Notes: generated from the letters alone by a model not told the origin. Positions 16,503 through 26,214 are shown, counted from the stretch's first letter. The stretch is 64,000 nucleotides of DNA from Myxosarcina sp. GI1 (GCF_000756305.1 NZ_JRFE01000006.1:252913-316912); one strand, 5' to 3'. Program-made: numbers and translations.

Positions 16503-18803
16503 ATGAAACAAGGTTTGAGTTTGAAGATTCAGGGGGCAGTTCAAGGTGTGGGGTTTCGCCCCTTTATCTATCGGTTGGCAACAGAACTAAGATTGACGGG
16601 ATGGGTGAATAACTCTTCTGAAGGAGTAGCTGTAGAAATTGAAGGAGAACGATCGCAGCTTAAAACATTTTTAGCTCGTCTCAAATCTCAATCACCTCCC
16701 CTATCTAATATTCAAAATGTAGTTAGTTCTCAGCATACTCCTATCGGCTATCAAGAATTTACCATTAAATCTAGTTCGATGGGAGCAAAAACAGCCTCGA
16801 TCTTGCCCGATCTTGCTACCTGTGCTGAATGTCGGCAAGAAATTTTCGACCCTACTAATTATCGCTATCGCTATCCTTTTATTAACTGTACTAACTGCGG
16901 TTCTCGTTTTAGCATTATTAGAGCCTTGCCTTACGATCGCTCTAATACGACAATGCAGCAGTTTGCAATGTGCGATCGCTGTTTGGCAGAATATCAAAAT
17001 CCTTCAAACCGCCGTTTTCATGCCCAACCTAATGCCTGTCCTGAATGTGGACCTCATTTAGAACTATGGGATAGACAGGGTAACACATTAGCAACCCATC
17101 ATGAAGCATTACTAGCTACTGCCGAAGCTATTCGCCAGGGGAAAATTATGGCTATTAAAGGATTAGGCGGATTTCATTTAGTAGTCGATGCAGCTAATGA
17201 AACAGCAGTTCAAAAATTGCGCGATCGCAAGCATCGTCCCTACAAACCTTTGGCGTTGATGTATCCCAATCTGGAACGGATTAAAACAGACTGTCATGTA
17301 TCTTTTTTAGAAGAAAAGTTACTTTTATCTCCTAAAGCTCCCATCGTTTTATTAAAAAAACACAATTATGCTTGCGAATGGGTTGCACCTCATAACTCTT
17401 ATTTGGGAGTGATGTTGCCCTATACTCCTCTACATCATTTATTAATGAACGAACTCGACTTTCCTATCGTGGCAACCAGCGGTAACTTTAGTGGCGAACC
17501 AATTTGTATCGATAATCGAGAAGCATTAATTAAATTAGAGCGAATTGCCGACTTGTTTTTAGTTCACAATCGCCCTATCGTTCGTCCCGTTGATGATTCA
17601 ATCGTGCGAGTAGTAGGGGGTAGAGAACAAATCCTCAGACGCGCAAGAGGTTATGCACCTTTGCCAATATTTCCTTCCCCAATCTCGATCGATGTAGAGC
17701 AAAACAAACAATTGCTTGCCGTAGGAGGATATCTAAAAAATGCGATCGCTTTTACCAAAGATAATCGGCTATTTCTCAGTCAATACATCGGCGACTTAGA
17801 GACATTGGCTACTTACGAGCGATTTCAACAGACGATAAATGACTTTCAAAGCCTATACGAATTAAAACCAACTCAAGTTATTTGCGATCGCCATCCTCAT
17901 TATCTTTCTACTAACTATGCCCAGAAACTAAATATTCCTGTATCCTCGGTACAACACCATTATGCTCATGTTCTTTCCTGCATGGTAGATAATGGCTTAG
18001 ATTTAAACGAACCCGTATTGGGGGTGGCTTGGGACGGTACGGGATATGGCTTAGACGGTACGATTTGGGGAGGAGAGTTTTTAAGCATTACCGATACTGG
18101 TTTTAAAAGAGTGGCTTGTTTGCGAACCTTTCGCCTACCTGGAGGGGAACGGGCAATTAAAGAACCAACCAGAATTGCGATCGCTTTGCTCTACGAAATT
18201 TTTGGCGATTTTTTATTTACCAATACTAATTGCTTTAATTATTTACCTTGGTTTAAAGCATTGACCGAGGGAGAATTGAAGAACTTTCGCACTGTGCTAG
18301 ATAAAAATATCAATGTACCGATAACTTCTAGTATGGGACGTTTGTTCGACGGCATGGCTGCGATTTTGTCAATTTGTCAGCAAGTTAGCTACGAAGGACA
18401 AGCAGCGATAGAATTAGAATCGGCGATCGCCGATTTAAATACTGAAGAGACTTATAGTTTTGAATTAATTCAACCTGCCAAACCTACTAGCGATTGCTCG
18501 ATAATTATTGACTGGAAACCAATTGTCCGAGGAATTTTGATTGACGTTGCCAACAAGAGAGCAAAATCTAAAATATCTGCTAAGTTTCACAACACCTTAG
18601 TTGAAATGATAATTGCTGTTGCCAAACAAGTTAAGCAAAAACAGATATTACTTACGGGTGGTTGTTGGCAAAATAAATATTTAACCGAAAGAGCGATCGC
18701 TAGATTGAAGCAAGAAGATTTTATTCCGTACTGGCATCACGGTATTCCTTGTAACGATGGTGGTATTGCTGTCGGTCAAATAGCTGCCTCACTAAGACGA
18801 TAA
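16503..18803 (+). CDS. hypF: HypF, carbamoyltransferase for hydrogenase maturation
   Basis: HypF activates carbamoyl phosphate as carbamoyl-AMP and loads it on the C-terminal Cys of HypE. Domains in order: acylphosphatase (GAVQGVGFRPFIYRLA, 10-25), two zinc-finger pairs (CAECRQEIFD ... CTNCG, ~110-136, and CDRCLAEY ... CPECG, ~160-185), a YrdC domain (~205-390, GKIMAIKGLGGFHLVVDA, ATSGNFSGEP), and a Kae1-like domain (~400-766, VQHHYAHVLSCM, GRLFDGMAA, LLTGGCWQN, NDGGIAVGQ). Full length at 766. No obvious promoter module immediately upstream; it may be read from 15.5 kb. Confidence 0.96.
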   Translation: MKQGLSLKIQGAVQGVGFRPFIYRLATELRLTGWVNNSSEGVAVEIEGERSQLKTFLARLKSQSPPLSNIQNVVSSQHTPIGYQEFTIKSSSMGAKTASILPDLATCAECRQEIFDPTNYRYRYPFINCTNCGSRFSIIRALPYDRSNTTMQQFAMCDRCLAEYQNPSNRRFHAQPNACPECGPHLELWDRQGNTLATHHEALLATAEAIRQGKIMAIKGLGGFHLVVDAANETAVQKLRDRKHRPYKPLALMYPNLERIKTDCHVSFLEEKLLLSPKAPIVLLKKHNYACEWVAPHNSYLGVMLPYTPLHHLLMNELDFPIVATSGNFSGEPICIDNREALIKLERIADLFLVHNRPIVRPVDDSIVRVVGGREQILRRARGYAPLPIFPSPISIDVEQNKQLLAVGGYLKNAIAFTKDNRLFLSQYIGDLETLATYERFQQTINDFQSLYELKPTQVICDRHPHYLSTNYAQKLNIPVSSVQHHYAHVLSCMVDNGLDLNEPVLGVAWDGTGYGLDGTIWGGEFLSITDTGFKRVACLRTFRLPGGERAIKEPTRIAIALLYEIFGDFLFTNTNCFNYLPWFKALTEGELKNFRTVLDKNINVPITSSMGRLFDGMAAILSICQQVSYEGQAAIELESAIADLNTEETYSFELIQPAKPTSDCSIIIDWKPIVRGILIDVANKRAKSKISAKFHNTLVEMIIAVAKQVKQKQILLTGGCWQNKYLTERAIARLKQEDFIPYWHHGIPCNDGGIAVGQIAASLRR

Positions 18804-18897
18804 TTTCGAGCCTTAATTCACTAAAGCTAGATAATCTTAAAGATCTCACAAGCATTTTCCTCGTATGCTAACTATTAACTATCAACCTTCAAAATCA

Positions 18898-18928
18898 TCA
18901 CAATTTCTTCAAGCTAATTACTTATCTT
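18898..18928 (+). promoter_or_regulatory. Island promoter module, copy 8 (hypC pair)
   Basis: TCACAA-N4-TTCAA-N10-TATCTT, 33 bp before ATG 18961. Confidence 0.7.
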
Positions 18929-18960
18929 AAGATTGAGAGCGATATATCTAGAGGTATGAC

Positions 18961-19182
18961 ATGGTTGCCACAGTTGACTATTCTATCGATGAAATCAAAC
19001 AAGAAGCCCGTCAACTAGTAGAACGAGGAATTATCGATCGCCACCAGCCAATCTGCATTCTTTGTGAATTTATTCCTCCCAGAGAATGGATTTGTGCCGA
19101 ATGTGAACTAGAAAGAAACGATTATTTGTTGCGCGATCGCATTTGCGATTTGTTGTGCCAAGAAGAGTGGCAAGAAGATTGA
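18961..19182 (+). CDS. Small two-CxxC protein upstream of hypC
   Basis: 73 residues. A helical N-terminus (YSIDEIKQEARQLVERGIID) precedes CILCEF and CAEC pairs about 16 residues apart, a zinc-ribbon-like arrangement; the tail is acidic with one more Cys. It is not HypA: the HypA N-terminal MHE and spacing are absent. It starts 33 bp after a copy of the island promoter module and ends 22 bp before hypC, so co-transcription with hypC is likely. Function unknown; a hydrogenase-related metal-binding role is only a guess from position. Confidence 0.65.
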   Translation: MVATVDYSIDEIKQEARQLVERGIIDRHQPICILCEFIPPREWICAECELERNDYLLRDRICDLLCQEEWQED

Positions 19183-19204
19183 AAATCGGTAGAGAGAGGA
19201 CTTT

Positions 19205-19438
19205 ATGTGTTTGGCGGTACCTGGCAAAATTATTTCTATCGACGATAGCGATGCCACTTTGAGAATGGGCAGAGTTAGCTTTGGGGGAATTATCAAACAA
19301 GTTAGCCTCGCCTATGTCCCTGAAGCTAAAGTTGGCGATTATGCGATCGTTCATGCTGGTTTTGCTTTGAGTATTCTCGATCGCCAAGCGGCAGAAGAAA
19401 CCCTAAACTACATTCGGCAACTAAGCACTAATAATTAG
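19205..19438 (+). CDS. hypC: HypC, hydrogenase maturation chaperone
   Basis: Starts MCLAVPGKIISI with the invariant Cys2 that holds the Fe(CN)2CO group with HypD and passes it to the large subunit. DYAIVHAGFALSILDRQAAEE is the typical HypC C-terminal helix region. 77 residues, normal. GAGAGG sits before ATG 19205. Its partner HypD in this window is truncated. Confidence 0.95.
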   Translation: MCLAVPGKIISIDDSDATLRMGRVSFGGIIKQVSLAYVPEAKVGDYAIVHAGFALSILDRQAAEETLNYIRQLSTNN

Positions 19439-19444
19439 TTGCGA

Positions 19445-19475
19445 TCGCAACTTCCTCAAGTTTTTGGTTTAGTTT
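19445..19475 (+). promoter_or_regulatory. Island promoter module, copy 9 (usp)
   Basis: TCGCAA-N4-CTCAA-N10-TAGTTT, 60 bp before ATG 19535. It begins seven bases after the hypC stop and overlaps a HIP1 palindrome. Confidence 0.65.
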
Positions 19476-19534
19476 TAAGTTTATTGATATCTGGCTAGTG
19501 CCATCTTTGAAAATGGTTAAACCAGGAGAAGATT

Positions 19535-20059
19535 ATGTTTGAGAAAATTTTGGTTGCTTTGGATCGTTCGTCAGAAGCGACGGCAGTTTTTGAGTTTGCT
19601 TTATCTGTAGCCCAACCACAAACTAGTCAGATGTTGCTAGTGCATTTTATCGATTGGGAGATGCAGGAAATATCTCCTTGGGTTGGTTTGGGAACTCTAT
19701 ATGACATTGACGTTGCTGGCGAGCGATATGAATGGAGTCACCAACGTCTACAAAAAGAAATAGAACAGTGTAAGAGTTGGCTAGAAAGTTATACGCAAAA
19801 AGCAAGCTCTCTGGAAATTGACTGTAAAGCTGAATGCCAAGTAGGTAATTGCAATATTGGTATTGTCAATCGCGCTAAAGAGTGGGGTGCAGATTTAATT
19901 GTTATCGGTCGCAGGGGTCATAAAAATATCTCGGAAATACTTTTAGGTAGCGTCAGCAACTATGTAATTCATCATGCTTCCTGTACGGTTTTAGTGGTTC
20001 AGGGAACTAAAGCATCGGAAACAGATGAAGTAAATCGAACTACGGAAGTTATTAGTTAG
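19535..20059 (+). CDS. Universal stress protein, UspA family
   Basis: ATP-binding Usp fold: FEKILVALDRSSEATAVFEF at the start and the nucleotide loop GADLIVIGRRGHKNISEILLGSVS near 120-143, ending YVIHHASCTVLVVQG. 174 residues, with an insert of about 25 residues (EISPWVGLGTLYDIDVAGERYE) seen in many cyanobacterial Usps. AGGAGA precedes ATG. It has its own copy of the island promoter module and a small membrane protein follows after 14 bp. Confidence 0.9.
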   Translation: MFEKILVALDRSSEATAVFEFALSVAQPQTSQMLLVHFIDWEMQEISPWVGLGTLYDIDVAGERYEWSHQRLQKEIEQCKSWLESYTQKASSLEIDCKAECQVGNCNIGIVNRAKEWGADLIVIGRRGHKNISEILLGSVSNYVIHHASCTVLVVQGTKASETDEVNRTTEVIS

Positions 20060-20073
20060 CAGGAGAAATAATA

Positions 20074-20544
20074 ATGACTAGAATCAATCCGATAAACTAT
20101 CGAGAAAAAATCATCGCTTTGTGGACGGTGTTTCTGTTGGGAACTCTGTTTCATACTCAGTTAGCCTTAATGCCCTTGTTTCATGGGATCGACGTAGCGA
20201 TTGTGGGACACCATCACCAGCAAACAGCAACTATGGCAGAAATCGCACCTATTTTATGGGGAATGCTAATCTTTTTTGTCTTGCCCATTATCGCAATTGT
20301 GGCTACGGCATTTTATGAATCGAAATCTTATCGAAAGCTCCATTTTGGTTTGACGATAGTTTATACGGTTTTAAATTTCTTTCATGCGATCGCCGATTTA
20401 TTGGTTATACCTGTTGCCTGGTATCAGATTGCTCTAATGGTGCTGTTGTTGGCAATCGGCATCTTACTAAATCTAGTTGCCTATCAATGGTTGCGAATTG
20501 CTTCTGGTCGTCTTCCCCAATACCATCAAATCAAAGCTAATTAA
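20074..20544 (+). CDS. Four-helix membrane protein of unknown function
   Basis: 156 residues with about four membrane segments: ALWTVFLLGTLFHTQLALM (~13-31), APILWGMLIFFVLPIIAIVA (~58-78), LTIVYTVLNFFHAIADLLV (~91-110) and IALMVLLLAIGILLNLVA (~118-138). A HGIDVAIVGHHH loop carries clustered His that could bind metal. AGGAGA precedes the ATG, 14 bp after the usp stop, so the pair is an operon. Not recognised beyond this. Confidence 0.6.
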   Translation: MTRINPINYREKIIALWTVFLLGTLFHTQLALMPLFHGIDVAIVGHHHQQTATMAEIAPILWGMLIFFVLPIIAIVATAFYESKSYRKLHFGLTIVYTVLNFFHAIADLLVIPVAWYQIALMVLLLAIGILLNLVAYQWLRIASGRLPQYHQIKAN

Positions 20545-20583
20545 ATGTCATATTCTATTCATTTATTATTCCTAGAGAAATCC

Positions 20584-20614
20584 TCACGGCTTCTTCAAAC
20601 TATTAGCTTATGTT
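20584..20614 (+). promoter_or_regulatory. Island promoter module, copy 10 (54-aa basic protein)
   Basis: TCACGG-N4-TTCAA-N10-TATGTT with TTAGCT before the -10; 46 bp before ATG 20660. Confidence 0.65.
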
Positions 20615-20659
20615 GAAAATAAAGCAGCATAGCCAATTCAACTAAGGAAGGTGAGTCTC

Positions 20660-20824
20660 ATGGTCAACACTCACAAAAATTCTCTCAAGTCGAATCACAA
20701 ACACCTCAAACGCAAAGTTCGATTGAGACAGCAAATGGATTGGGGAACTCCTCAAGTACCCCTACGTAAAGTAAAACAGCAACAACAGCACGAACTACTA
20801 AGCGACTGGGAACATGCTTCTTAG
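20660..20824 (+). CDS. Small basic Gln/Lys/His-rich protein (54 aa)
   Basis: MVNTHKNSLKSNHKHLKRKV then RLRQQMDWGTPQVPLRKVKQ and a QQQHELLSDWEH tail. Strongly basic, no membrane helix. The start is set by AAGGAAGGTGAG ahead of ATG and by the promoter module. The composition suggests nucleic-acid or ribosome contact, but this is inference; I know no family for it. It converges on pfk. Confidence 0.6.
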   Translation: MVNTHKNSLKSNHKHLKRKVRLRQQMDWGTPQVPLRKVKQQQQHELLSDWEHAS

Positions 20825-20836
20825 AAATTATTAACC

Positions 20837-21982
20837 CTAACTGAGATAGATACCCAGAGAACGTGCAGTTTGTACTAAAAAACTATTGGGATTTACAGGA
20901 CTGGGACATTTACCAAGCCGATGAGCTTCTTTTATATGGGTTACTACTATATCCAGCGAGCAACTTTGTACTTCGCCATTTTGCCATACTACAAGTTGGT
21001 TATAGTTTTCCTCTGCAATTAAATCTACAGCTTTTTTAGCAAAACTAGCAGCTAGCAGGCGATCGTAAGATGAAGGCGTACCACTGCGTTGAACATGACC
21101 CAAAACCGTGCCTCGCGTTTCAATTCGAGCTAAATCACAAAATTCAGGCTTGCCTGTCAAACAAAGTTTATGACTAGTTGTGTCAATTTGTCGGGCTAAA
21201 TAATCGCTAATATATTTCTCTTTTTGTCCCGCTTCATTTTTGACTCCCTCTGCAACGACAATAAGGGCAAACTTGCGTCCTTCCCTCCGTAGCTTAGCAA
21301 TGCGAATACAAATATCATTAACTAAAGTAGCGTCGATTTTGGGTGTGAGTTCGGGAATTAAAATAATGTCAGCACCACCAGCAATACCAGAACGCAGGGC
21401 TAAATGACCCGCATTGCGTCCCATAACTTGAACTATCATAGTGCGATCGTGACTGGCAGCAGTAAAGGTAAGATCGTAGAGGGCAGAAGTTACTTTATCT
21501 ACTGCCGTATCGAATCCAATCGATCTATCGGTAAAGGGTACGTCGTTATCGATAGTTTTGGGAATGGCAATGATGTTCCATTGTCCCTGCTGCGCCAGAT
21601 CGTAGATAATATCCAGACTGCCATCTCCTCCTACAGCTATTAAAGCATCGAGTTGTAAATCTCGATAACCTTGTATAATAGTTTGGGCGATCGCCATATC
21701 GTCAGAATTGCCTTTACTTAAAGAGCCTAAGATACTGCCACTGAGAAATTGTAAAATATCTATTCCATGTAGAAATCCTGGCAAATCATAACCGTGTTCT
21801 TTTAGTATCAAATCGTCAGAGTGGCATTTTCCCCGTTTTAGTCTCAAAAAACCATCGGTACCATAGGGAATGCCATATACTTCCCATCCTTTCTGACTGG
21901 CACATTTGACCGCCGCCCGAATAATAGCATTTAAGCCAGGACAGTCACCTCCACTAGTAAGAATTCCGATTTTTTTATTCAT
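20837..21982 (-). CDS. pfkA: 6-phosphofructokinase family protein
   Basis: Phosphorylates fructose 6-phosphate in glycolysis. Seen: [20 protein letters not shown] at the start, [12 protein letters not shown] near 116, the catalytic segment [21 protein letters not shown] near 142, [10 protein letters not shown], and [18 protein letters not shown] near 295. GGDG favours ATP as donor, whereas PKTIDND (Lys rather than Gly) is usual in pyrophosphate enzymes; mixed-motif PFKs of ~380 residues are common in bacteria, so the donor is left open. It follows the DHOD-like gene on the same strand by 68 bp and likely shares its module-driven promoter. Confidence 0.88.
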   Translation of the reverse strand: MNKKIGILTSGGDCPGLNAIIRAAVKCASQKGWEVYGIPYGTDGFLRLKRGKCHSDDLILKEHGYDLPGFLHGIDILQFLSGSILGSLSKGNSDDMAIAQTIIQGYRDLQLDALIAVGGDGSLDIIYDLAQQGQWNIIAIPKTIDNDVPFTDRSIGFDTAVDKVTSALYDLTFTAASHDRTMIVQVMGRNAGHLALRSGIAGGADIILIPELTPKIDATLVNDICIRIAKLRREGRKFALIVVAEGVKNEAGQKEKYISDYLARQIDTTSHKLCLTGKPEFCDLARIETRGTVLGHVQRSGTPSSYDRLLAASFAKKAVDLIAEENYNQLVVWQNGEVQSCSLDIVVTHIKEAHRLGKCPSPVNPNSFLVQTARSLGIYLS

Positions 21983-22050
21983 ATTAATTTGGTTGACTTG
22001 AATTGGCTAAGCCCTAACTACTACTTGCCACGAGCAAAGTCGAAAGGCTA

Positions 22051-23070
22051 CTAACTACTAACCAAACCCCAATGTGGCTGATAAGTTTGTATCGCTTTAA
22101 GATATTGCACTCGTTCAAAAATACTAGGATCGGAGCAATTAATTTGACTCATACTGCCCTGTAACTGAGCAACAGAATTATATTCTTTAGCTTCCAACCA
22201 TTCAACCAGATCGCGTTCGATTTTTTGTAGCTGTTCGATGCCATGACTTAAAAGTACGCTGACTAACATCGTGACATTGGCACCAACCATCAGCATTTTA
22301 ATTACGTCATGAGCGGTACGAATGCCACTAGTAGCAGCAAAGTCTACAGGAACAGCACCGTAAAGAATGGCAATCCAGCGCATTGGCAGACGCATTTCTC
22401 TAGAAGTGCTGAGTAGCAAGTTAGGTTCTATTTCTAAGGTTTCTAGATCGAGATCGGGTTGATAAAAACGATTGAATAATACTAAAGCATCTGCGCCAGC
22501 ATCGCTCAAGCGTTTTGCCATGTTTGCTATATTGCTGAAAAAAGGACTTAGCTTGACGGCTACAGGAAGATTGACTGCTGAAGTGACAGTACGAACAATA
22601 TCGATATAGGTTTGCTCTACTCGATCGCCCGTCACGGAGATATCTGTAGGAACATAATAAATATTTAGTTCCAAGGCATCAGCACCCGCTCGTTCGACTC
22701 TTTTGGCATAATCACCCCAGCTACCAATGCTAGAACTGTTAAGACTGGCAATAATGGGAATATCTACCATTTCTTTTGCTCTACAGATATGGTCGAGGTA
22801 AGCTTCCGAACCAACATGAAAGATTTCCCGTTCGGGAAAATAGGAAGTAGCTTCGGGATAACTTTCCGTACCGTGAGTGAGATGATGATATAGCGTGTAG
22901 CGTTCTTCGAGTAACTGTTCTTCAAATAAAGAATGCAATACTATTGCGGCGGCACCAGCATCCTCTATCCGTTTGATGTTATCTAGCTCTTCGGTTAGAG
23001 GCGCGGCAGCACCTACTACTAAAGGCGATCGCAGTTTCAATCCTAGATAGGTTGTAGTTATATCTACCAT
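22051..23070 (-). CDS. Dihydroorotate dehydrogenase-like flavoprotein
   Basis: FMN TIM-barrel resembling DHOD: TYLGLKLRSPLVVGAAAPLT at the start, IPIIASLNSSSIGSWGDYAK, ADALELNIYYVPTD, LPVAVKLSPFFSNI, and FAATSGIRTAHDVIKMLM near 255. The distinct length (339) and the interval between motifs fit the DHOD-like proteins often found in fermentative or PFOR-containing clusters, not the pyrimidine enzyme. Substrate unknown. GAGGAGA precedes ATG 23070, and a promoter module lies 27 bp beyond. Confidence 0.8.
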   Translation of the reverse strand: MVDITTTYLGLKLRSPLVVGAAAPLTEELDNIKRIEDAGAAAIVLHSLFEEQLLEERYTLYHHLTHGTESYPEATSYFPEREIFHVGSEAYLDHICRAKEMVDIPIIASLNSSSIGSWGDYAKRVERAGADALELNIYYVPTDISVTGDRVEQTYIDIVRTVTSAVNLPVAVKLSPFFSNIANMAKRLSDAGADALVLFNRFYQPDLDLETLEIEPNLLLSTSREMRLPMRWIAILYGAVPVDFAATSGIRTAHDVIKMLMVGANVTMLVSVLLSHGIEQLQKIERDLVEWLEAKEYNSVAQLQGSMSQINCSDPSIFERVQYLKAIQTYQPHWGLVSS

Positions 23071-23096
23071 CTTTTTGTCTCCTCGGTTTGTTTTGT

Positions 23097-23127
23097 AGAC
23101 TAGATCAATTATTTGAGAATGTTGTGA
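23097..23127 (-). promoter_or_regulatory. Island promoter module, copy 11 (DHOD-like / pfk)
   Basis: Minus strand: TCACAA-N4-CTCAA-N10-TAGTCT, 27 bp before ATG 23070. Confidence 0.7.
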
Positions 23128-23204
23128 AGAGACTTGAAGCTATTGGTTAGAGAGATTTTTTATAATAAAAGTAAGGATGCCATCCTATTTTGCTGGAGGG
23201 CGAA

Positions 23205-23573
23205 ATGAAAACTAATAATCTACTTTTTATTGCTAATTTATTTGAATCTCTAACAATCGCTACTGCCTTGATTTTGCCAGGCGCGATCGCAACTGCTAAA
23301 GCTCAGGACAATATGCCAGCAGCAGGTGCAACTTTGACTTTAGAAACGCAAAACCTCATGCTCGATCGACAAAACTTATCTATTAATGGCTTGTTTACGC
23401 CAACAGCCGCTCAAAGATTCTATGAAGCAGGAAGAGAAGATTTTGAACGAGAAACGAAGTTTTTAACCGACTCCGAACGCTATTTTAGTGAAGATATACT
23501 GCAAATTGACACAGAATCGCTCCAACAGATCTGGAACAATAAGCCCTTCCCAGAATTAAAACCTAACAACTAA
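23205..23573 (+). CDS. Secreted protein of unknown function
   Basis: 122 residues from ATG 23205, which has GGAGG six bases ahead; a start five codons upstream is possible but overlaps the ribosome site. A signal peptide (ANLFESLTIATALILPGAIA, cleavage near AKA-QD) is followed by a soluble domain with LFTPTAAQRFYEAGREDFER and SERYFSEDILQIDTE. Probably periplasmic. I do not recognise the family. It converges on the P-type ATPase gene, with CTAAC repeats in the 3-bp-short junction. Confidence 0.65.
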   Translation: MKTNNLLFIANLFESLTIATALILPGAIATAKAQDNMPAAGATLTLETQNLMLDRQNLSINGLFTPTAAQRFYEAGREDFERETKFLTDSERYFSEDILQIDTESLQQIWNNKPFPELKPNN

Positions 23574-23576
23574 CAA

Positions 23577-26204
23577 CTAACAACTAATCTTTTTGGTTGC
23601 TTCATTAATCATCAATGGTAGTAATGCACCAAGAGCAATAACCAGATAATCCAGTCTAGCGACCGCCGTTATCTTGAGTAAATTACCCAGACTGGGAAGC
23701 AAGAGACAGGCAAACTGTAAACCCAAAGAAATCCCTAAAGCTAAAAGCAGATAGTAATTGGGCTGTAGCTTGACTTGCCAAAAAGGTAAACGCGAACGAC
23801 AACTGAAAGCATGAAGTAGTTGACCCGAAACCAAGGTCATAAACGCAATAGTGCTGGCGCGATCGCCGATACCGTAGCTAGCAATACTGTAGCCATACGC
23901 CACTAAGGTAGAAACAGAAATAACACCTGCTTCAAAACCAAGTCTTTGATAGTCGGAAAAATCAATAATTGCTGCCGCTGGAGAACGAGGAGGAACGTCT
24001 AAAACATCAACCTCTGGTGCTTCTAACCCCAATGCCAAACCAGGAAAGATATCGGTGACTAAGTTGAGCCATAAAAGCTGAATGGCATTGAGGGGTTGAC
24101 CGATACCAAATAGATTGGCGATGGTCATCACCATAATTTCGCTGAGATTAGTAGCCAGCAAAAAATGCAGGGCTTTTTTGATATTGTTGTAAATCGTTCT
24201 ACCCTGACTGACAGCAGCGATCGCCGTTTCGAGATTGTCATCTGCCAAAACAATATCGGCAACTTCTCTAGCAACATCCGTACCCGATTTTCCCATCGCA
24301 ATCCCCACATCGGCAGCTTTGAGAGCAGGAGCATCATTAATTCCGTCTCCCGTCATTGCTACTACTTTGCCAGCCTTTTGGTAAGCGCGAACGATTTTTA
24401 GTTTATCGGCAGGACTAATGCGGGCGAAAATATTGGTTTGGTTGATGGTTAATGGTTCTTGGATATTTGTTAGTTGTTTTACCTGTAATTCTTTATTGTG
24501 ACCGAGGTTTAATTGTTTGGAGATCGCCAGAGCCGTGTTTTTTTGATCTCCAGTAATCATGACGGTATCTATACCTGCCCGATGAAAACTGGCGATCGAT
24601 TCTCTAATTCCCTCTCTAATAGGGTTAGTAATCCCAATTAGACCCAACCAGATAAAGTTATTCAGAGCGTCTGTAGCAGTTGTCTCTATATATGCAGTTC
24701 CCAACACACGGAGAGCTTTAGCGGTCATTTGGGCATTGGCAGCGGCGATCGCTTTTTTGTCTGCCTCAGTTAAGATAACGGGTCGCTCGTTTTTAAGTCG
24801 ATAAGTGCAGAGTGCCAGTACTTCTAAAGGATTACCCTTAACCGCAATTAACTCGCGCGATTCATCGAGTTTATGTACCGTAACCATATAGTTATTACCA
24901 TCGACACGACGAGCGATTTCTAATCGCGGATACTGAGTTTGAAGTGTAGTTACATCCAATCCAGCCGCAATAGCCATCTCTATTAGAGCCTTTTCAGTAG
25001 GCGAACCTTCAACAAGCAGTTCGCCATCACCATTGCTGCTGACTTTGCTTTCGTTACACAGGAGCGCAACTATAATTAACTTATATAGTTCTAAATCGTT
25101 TTCTAGTTGGAGAAATTGTGCTGCTTCTAAGGAAATCCTAGTATTTAAAGTTTGAATTTCCGCTACAGACATCTTGTTATTAGTCAGCGTACCTGTTTTA
25201 TCCAGACAGATAGTTTGAACCGAACCTAAAGCTTCGATGGCATCGAGACGACGTACTAAAACTCGATGCTCTCTCATCTTGATAATTCCTAGTGCCAAAG
25301 TAATCGTGGCAACGGTAGGCAATCCCTCTGGTACGGCAGCAACTGCTAGGGCGATCGCAGTTTTGAGCATTTCTAAAAAACCATAACCGCGAATTATACC
25401 CAATGCCAAAACTATCAGGCATACCGCACTGGACAATAGCACCAGTTGACCGCCAGCGCGATCTAGTTGTTTTTCCAGGGGAGTAGGCGCAATAGTCGTT
25501 TCGCCCACTAACGCCTGAATTCGACCCATTTCTGTCTGCTGCCCTGTAGCTACCACAACTCCCAAACCCCAACCGCTAGTAACAAAAGTACCGCGATAAA
25601 CCATATTGATGCGCTCGGCGAGAGGAATATCTGGTTTGCTTAAGGTTTTGCAGGTTTTGAGAACGGCAATACTTTCTCCTGTAAGGGCAGATTCATCAAT
25701 GCTGAGGCGTTCGCATTTAACTAATCTGGCATCGGCAGCAACGTAACTACCAGGTTTGAGAACTAAAATATCCCCAACTACTACGGCTTGAGGAGCGATC
25801 TTGCTAGTGCCACCATCTCTAATTACTTCAGCCGAGAAACTTACTAAATTGTTCAGTGACAGAATGATTTTTTCCGAGCGACTTTCGGTAACGTAACCCA
25901 AAATAGCATTGATAACTACTACGCCCATGATTACCAAAGCATCTACTGGACTGTCAGTAGCCAGCGACAGTAGGGCAGCGAAAGATAACAATGCTACGGG
26001 AATCGACCAAAAGTAGCTTAAGAAGATAACTAACCCAGAACGTGCTTTGGATTCGGGTAGAACGTTAGACCCATATTTGGCTCGGTTTTTTTGAACTGCC
26101 GATCTTGATAGTCCCAACTCACCAGAAGTCTCTAACTCGGCGATAATTGCTTCTGTCGATCTCAAATAAGGGGCGGTAAGCTGTGGCGATCGCTCTGTTT
26201 TCAA
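23577..26204 (-). CDS. Cation-transporting P-type ATPase (P2, Ca2+-type)
   Basis: 875 residues with the full P2 plan: cytosolic N-terminus, SALTGES-type actuator loop (DESALTGESIAVLK, ~170), M4 motif VAAVPEGLPTVATITLALGI (~290), phosphorylation site CLDKTGTLTNNK (~335), MITGDQKNTA, hinge VVAMTGDGINDAPALKAADVG (~610), M5-M6 with LLATNLSEIMVMTIANL and LLWLNLVTDIFPGLALG, and four C-terminal helices. PEGLP and NLVTD fit Ca2+ (SERCA/PMR1) ATPases; Mn2+ or Na+ cannot be excluded. TTG start at 26204, with GGGAGGA 12 bases before it inside the end of the preceding gene: a translationally coupled operon. Confidence 0.9.
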   Translation of the reverse strand: MKTERSPQLTAPYLRSTEAIIAELETSGELGLSRSAVQKNRAKYGSNVLPESKARSGLVIFLSYFWSIPVALLSFAALLSLATDSPVDALVIMGVVVINAILGYVTESRSEKIILSLNNLVSFSAEVIRDGGTSKIAPQAVVVGDILVLKPGSYVAADARLVKCERLSIDESALTGESIAVLKTCKTLSKPDIPLAERINMVYRGTFVTSGWGLGVVVATGQQTEMGRIQALVGETTIAPTPLEKQLDRAGGQLVLLSSAVCLIVLALGIIRGYGFLEMLKTAIALAVAAVPEGLPTVATITLALGIIKMREHRVLVRRLDAIEALGSVQTICLDKTGTLTNNKMSVAEIQTLNTRISLEAAQFLQLENDLELYKLIIVALLCNESKVSSNGDGELLVEGSPTEKALIEMAIAAGLDVTTLQTQYPRLEIARRVDGNNYMVTVHKLDESRELIAVKGNPLEVLALCTYRLKNERPVILTEADKKAIAAANAQMTAKALRVLGTAYIETTATDALNNFIWLGLIGITNPIREGIRESIASFHRAGIDTVMITGDQKNTALAISKQLNLGHNKELQVKQLTNIQEPLTINQTNIFARISPADKLKIVRAYQKAGKVVAMTGDGINDAPALKAADVGIAMGKSGTDVAREVADIVLADDNLETAIAAVSQGRTIYNNIKKALHFLLATNLSEIMVMTIANLFGIGQPLNAIQLLWLNLVTDIFPGLALGLEAPEVDVLDVPPRSPAAAIIDFSDYQRLGFEAGVISVSTLVAYGYSIASYGIGDRASTIAFMTLVSGQLLHAFSCRSRLPFWQVKLQPNYYLLLALGISLGLQFACLLLPSLGNLLKITAVARLDYLVIALGALLPLMINEATKKISC

Positions 26205-26214
26205 AGTTAAACTT

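Noticed and set aside
18844..18870. TCTCACAAGCATTTTCCTCG resembling the module
   Set aside because: The second half-site is displaced and no -10 follows; the true copy is at 18898.
25198..25572. A 124-codon minus-strand frame
   Set aside because: Shadow of the P-type ATPase coding sequence in another frame.
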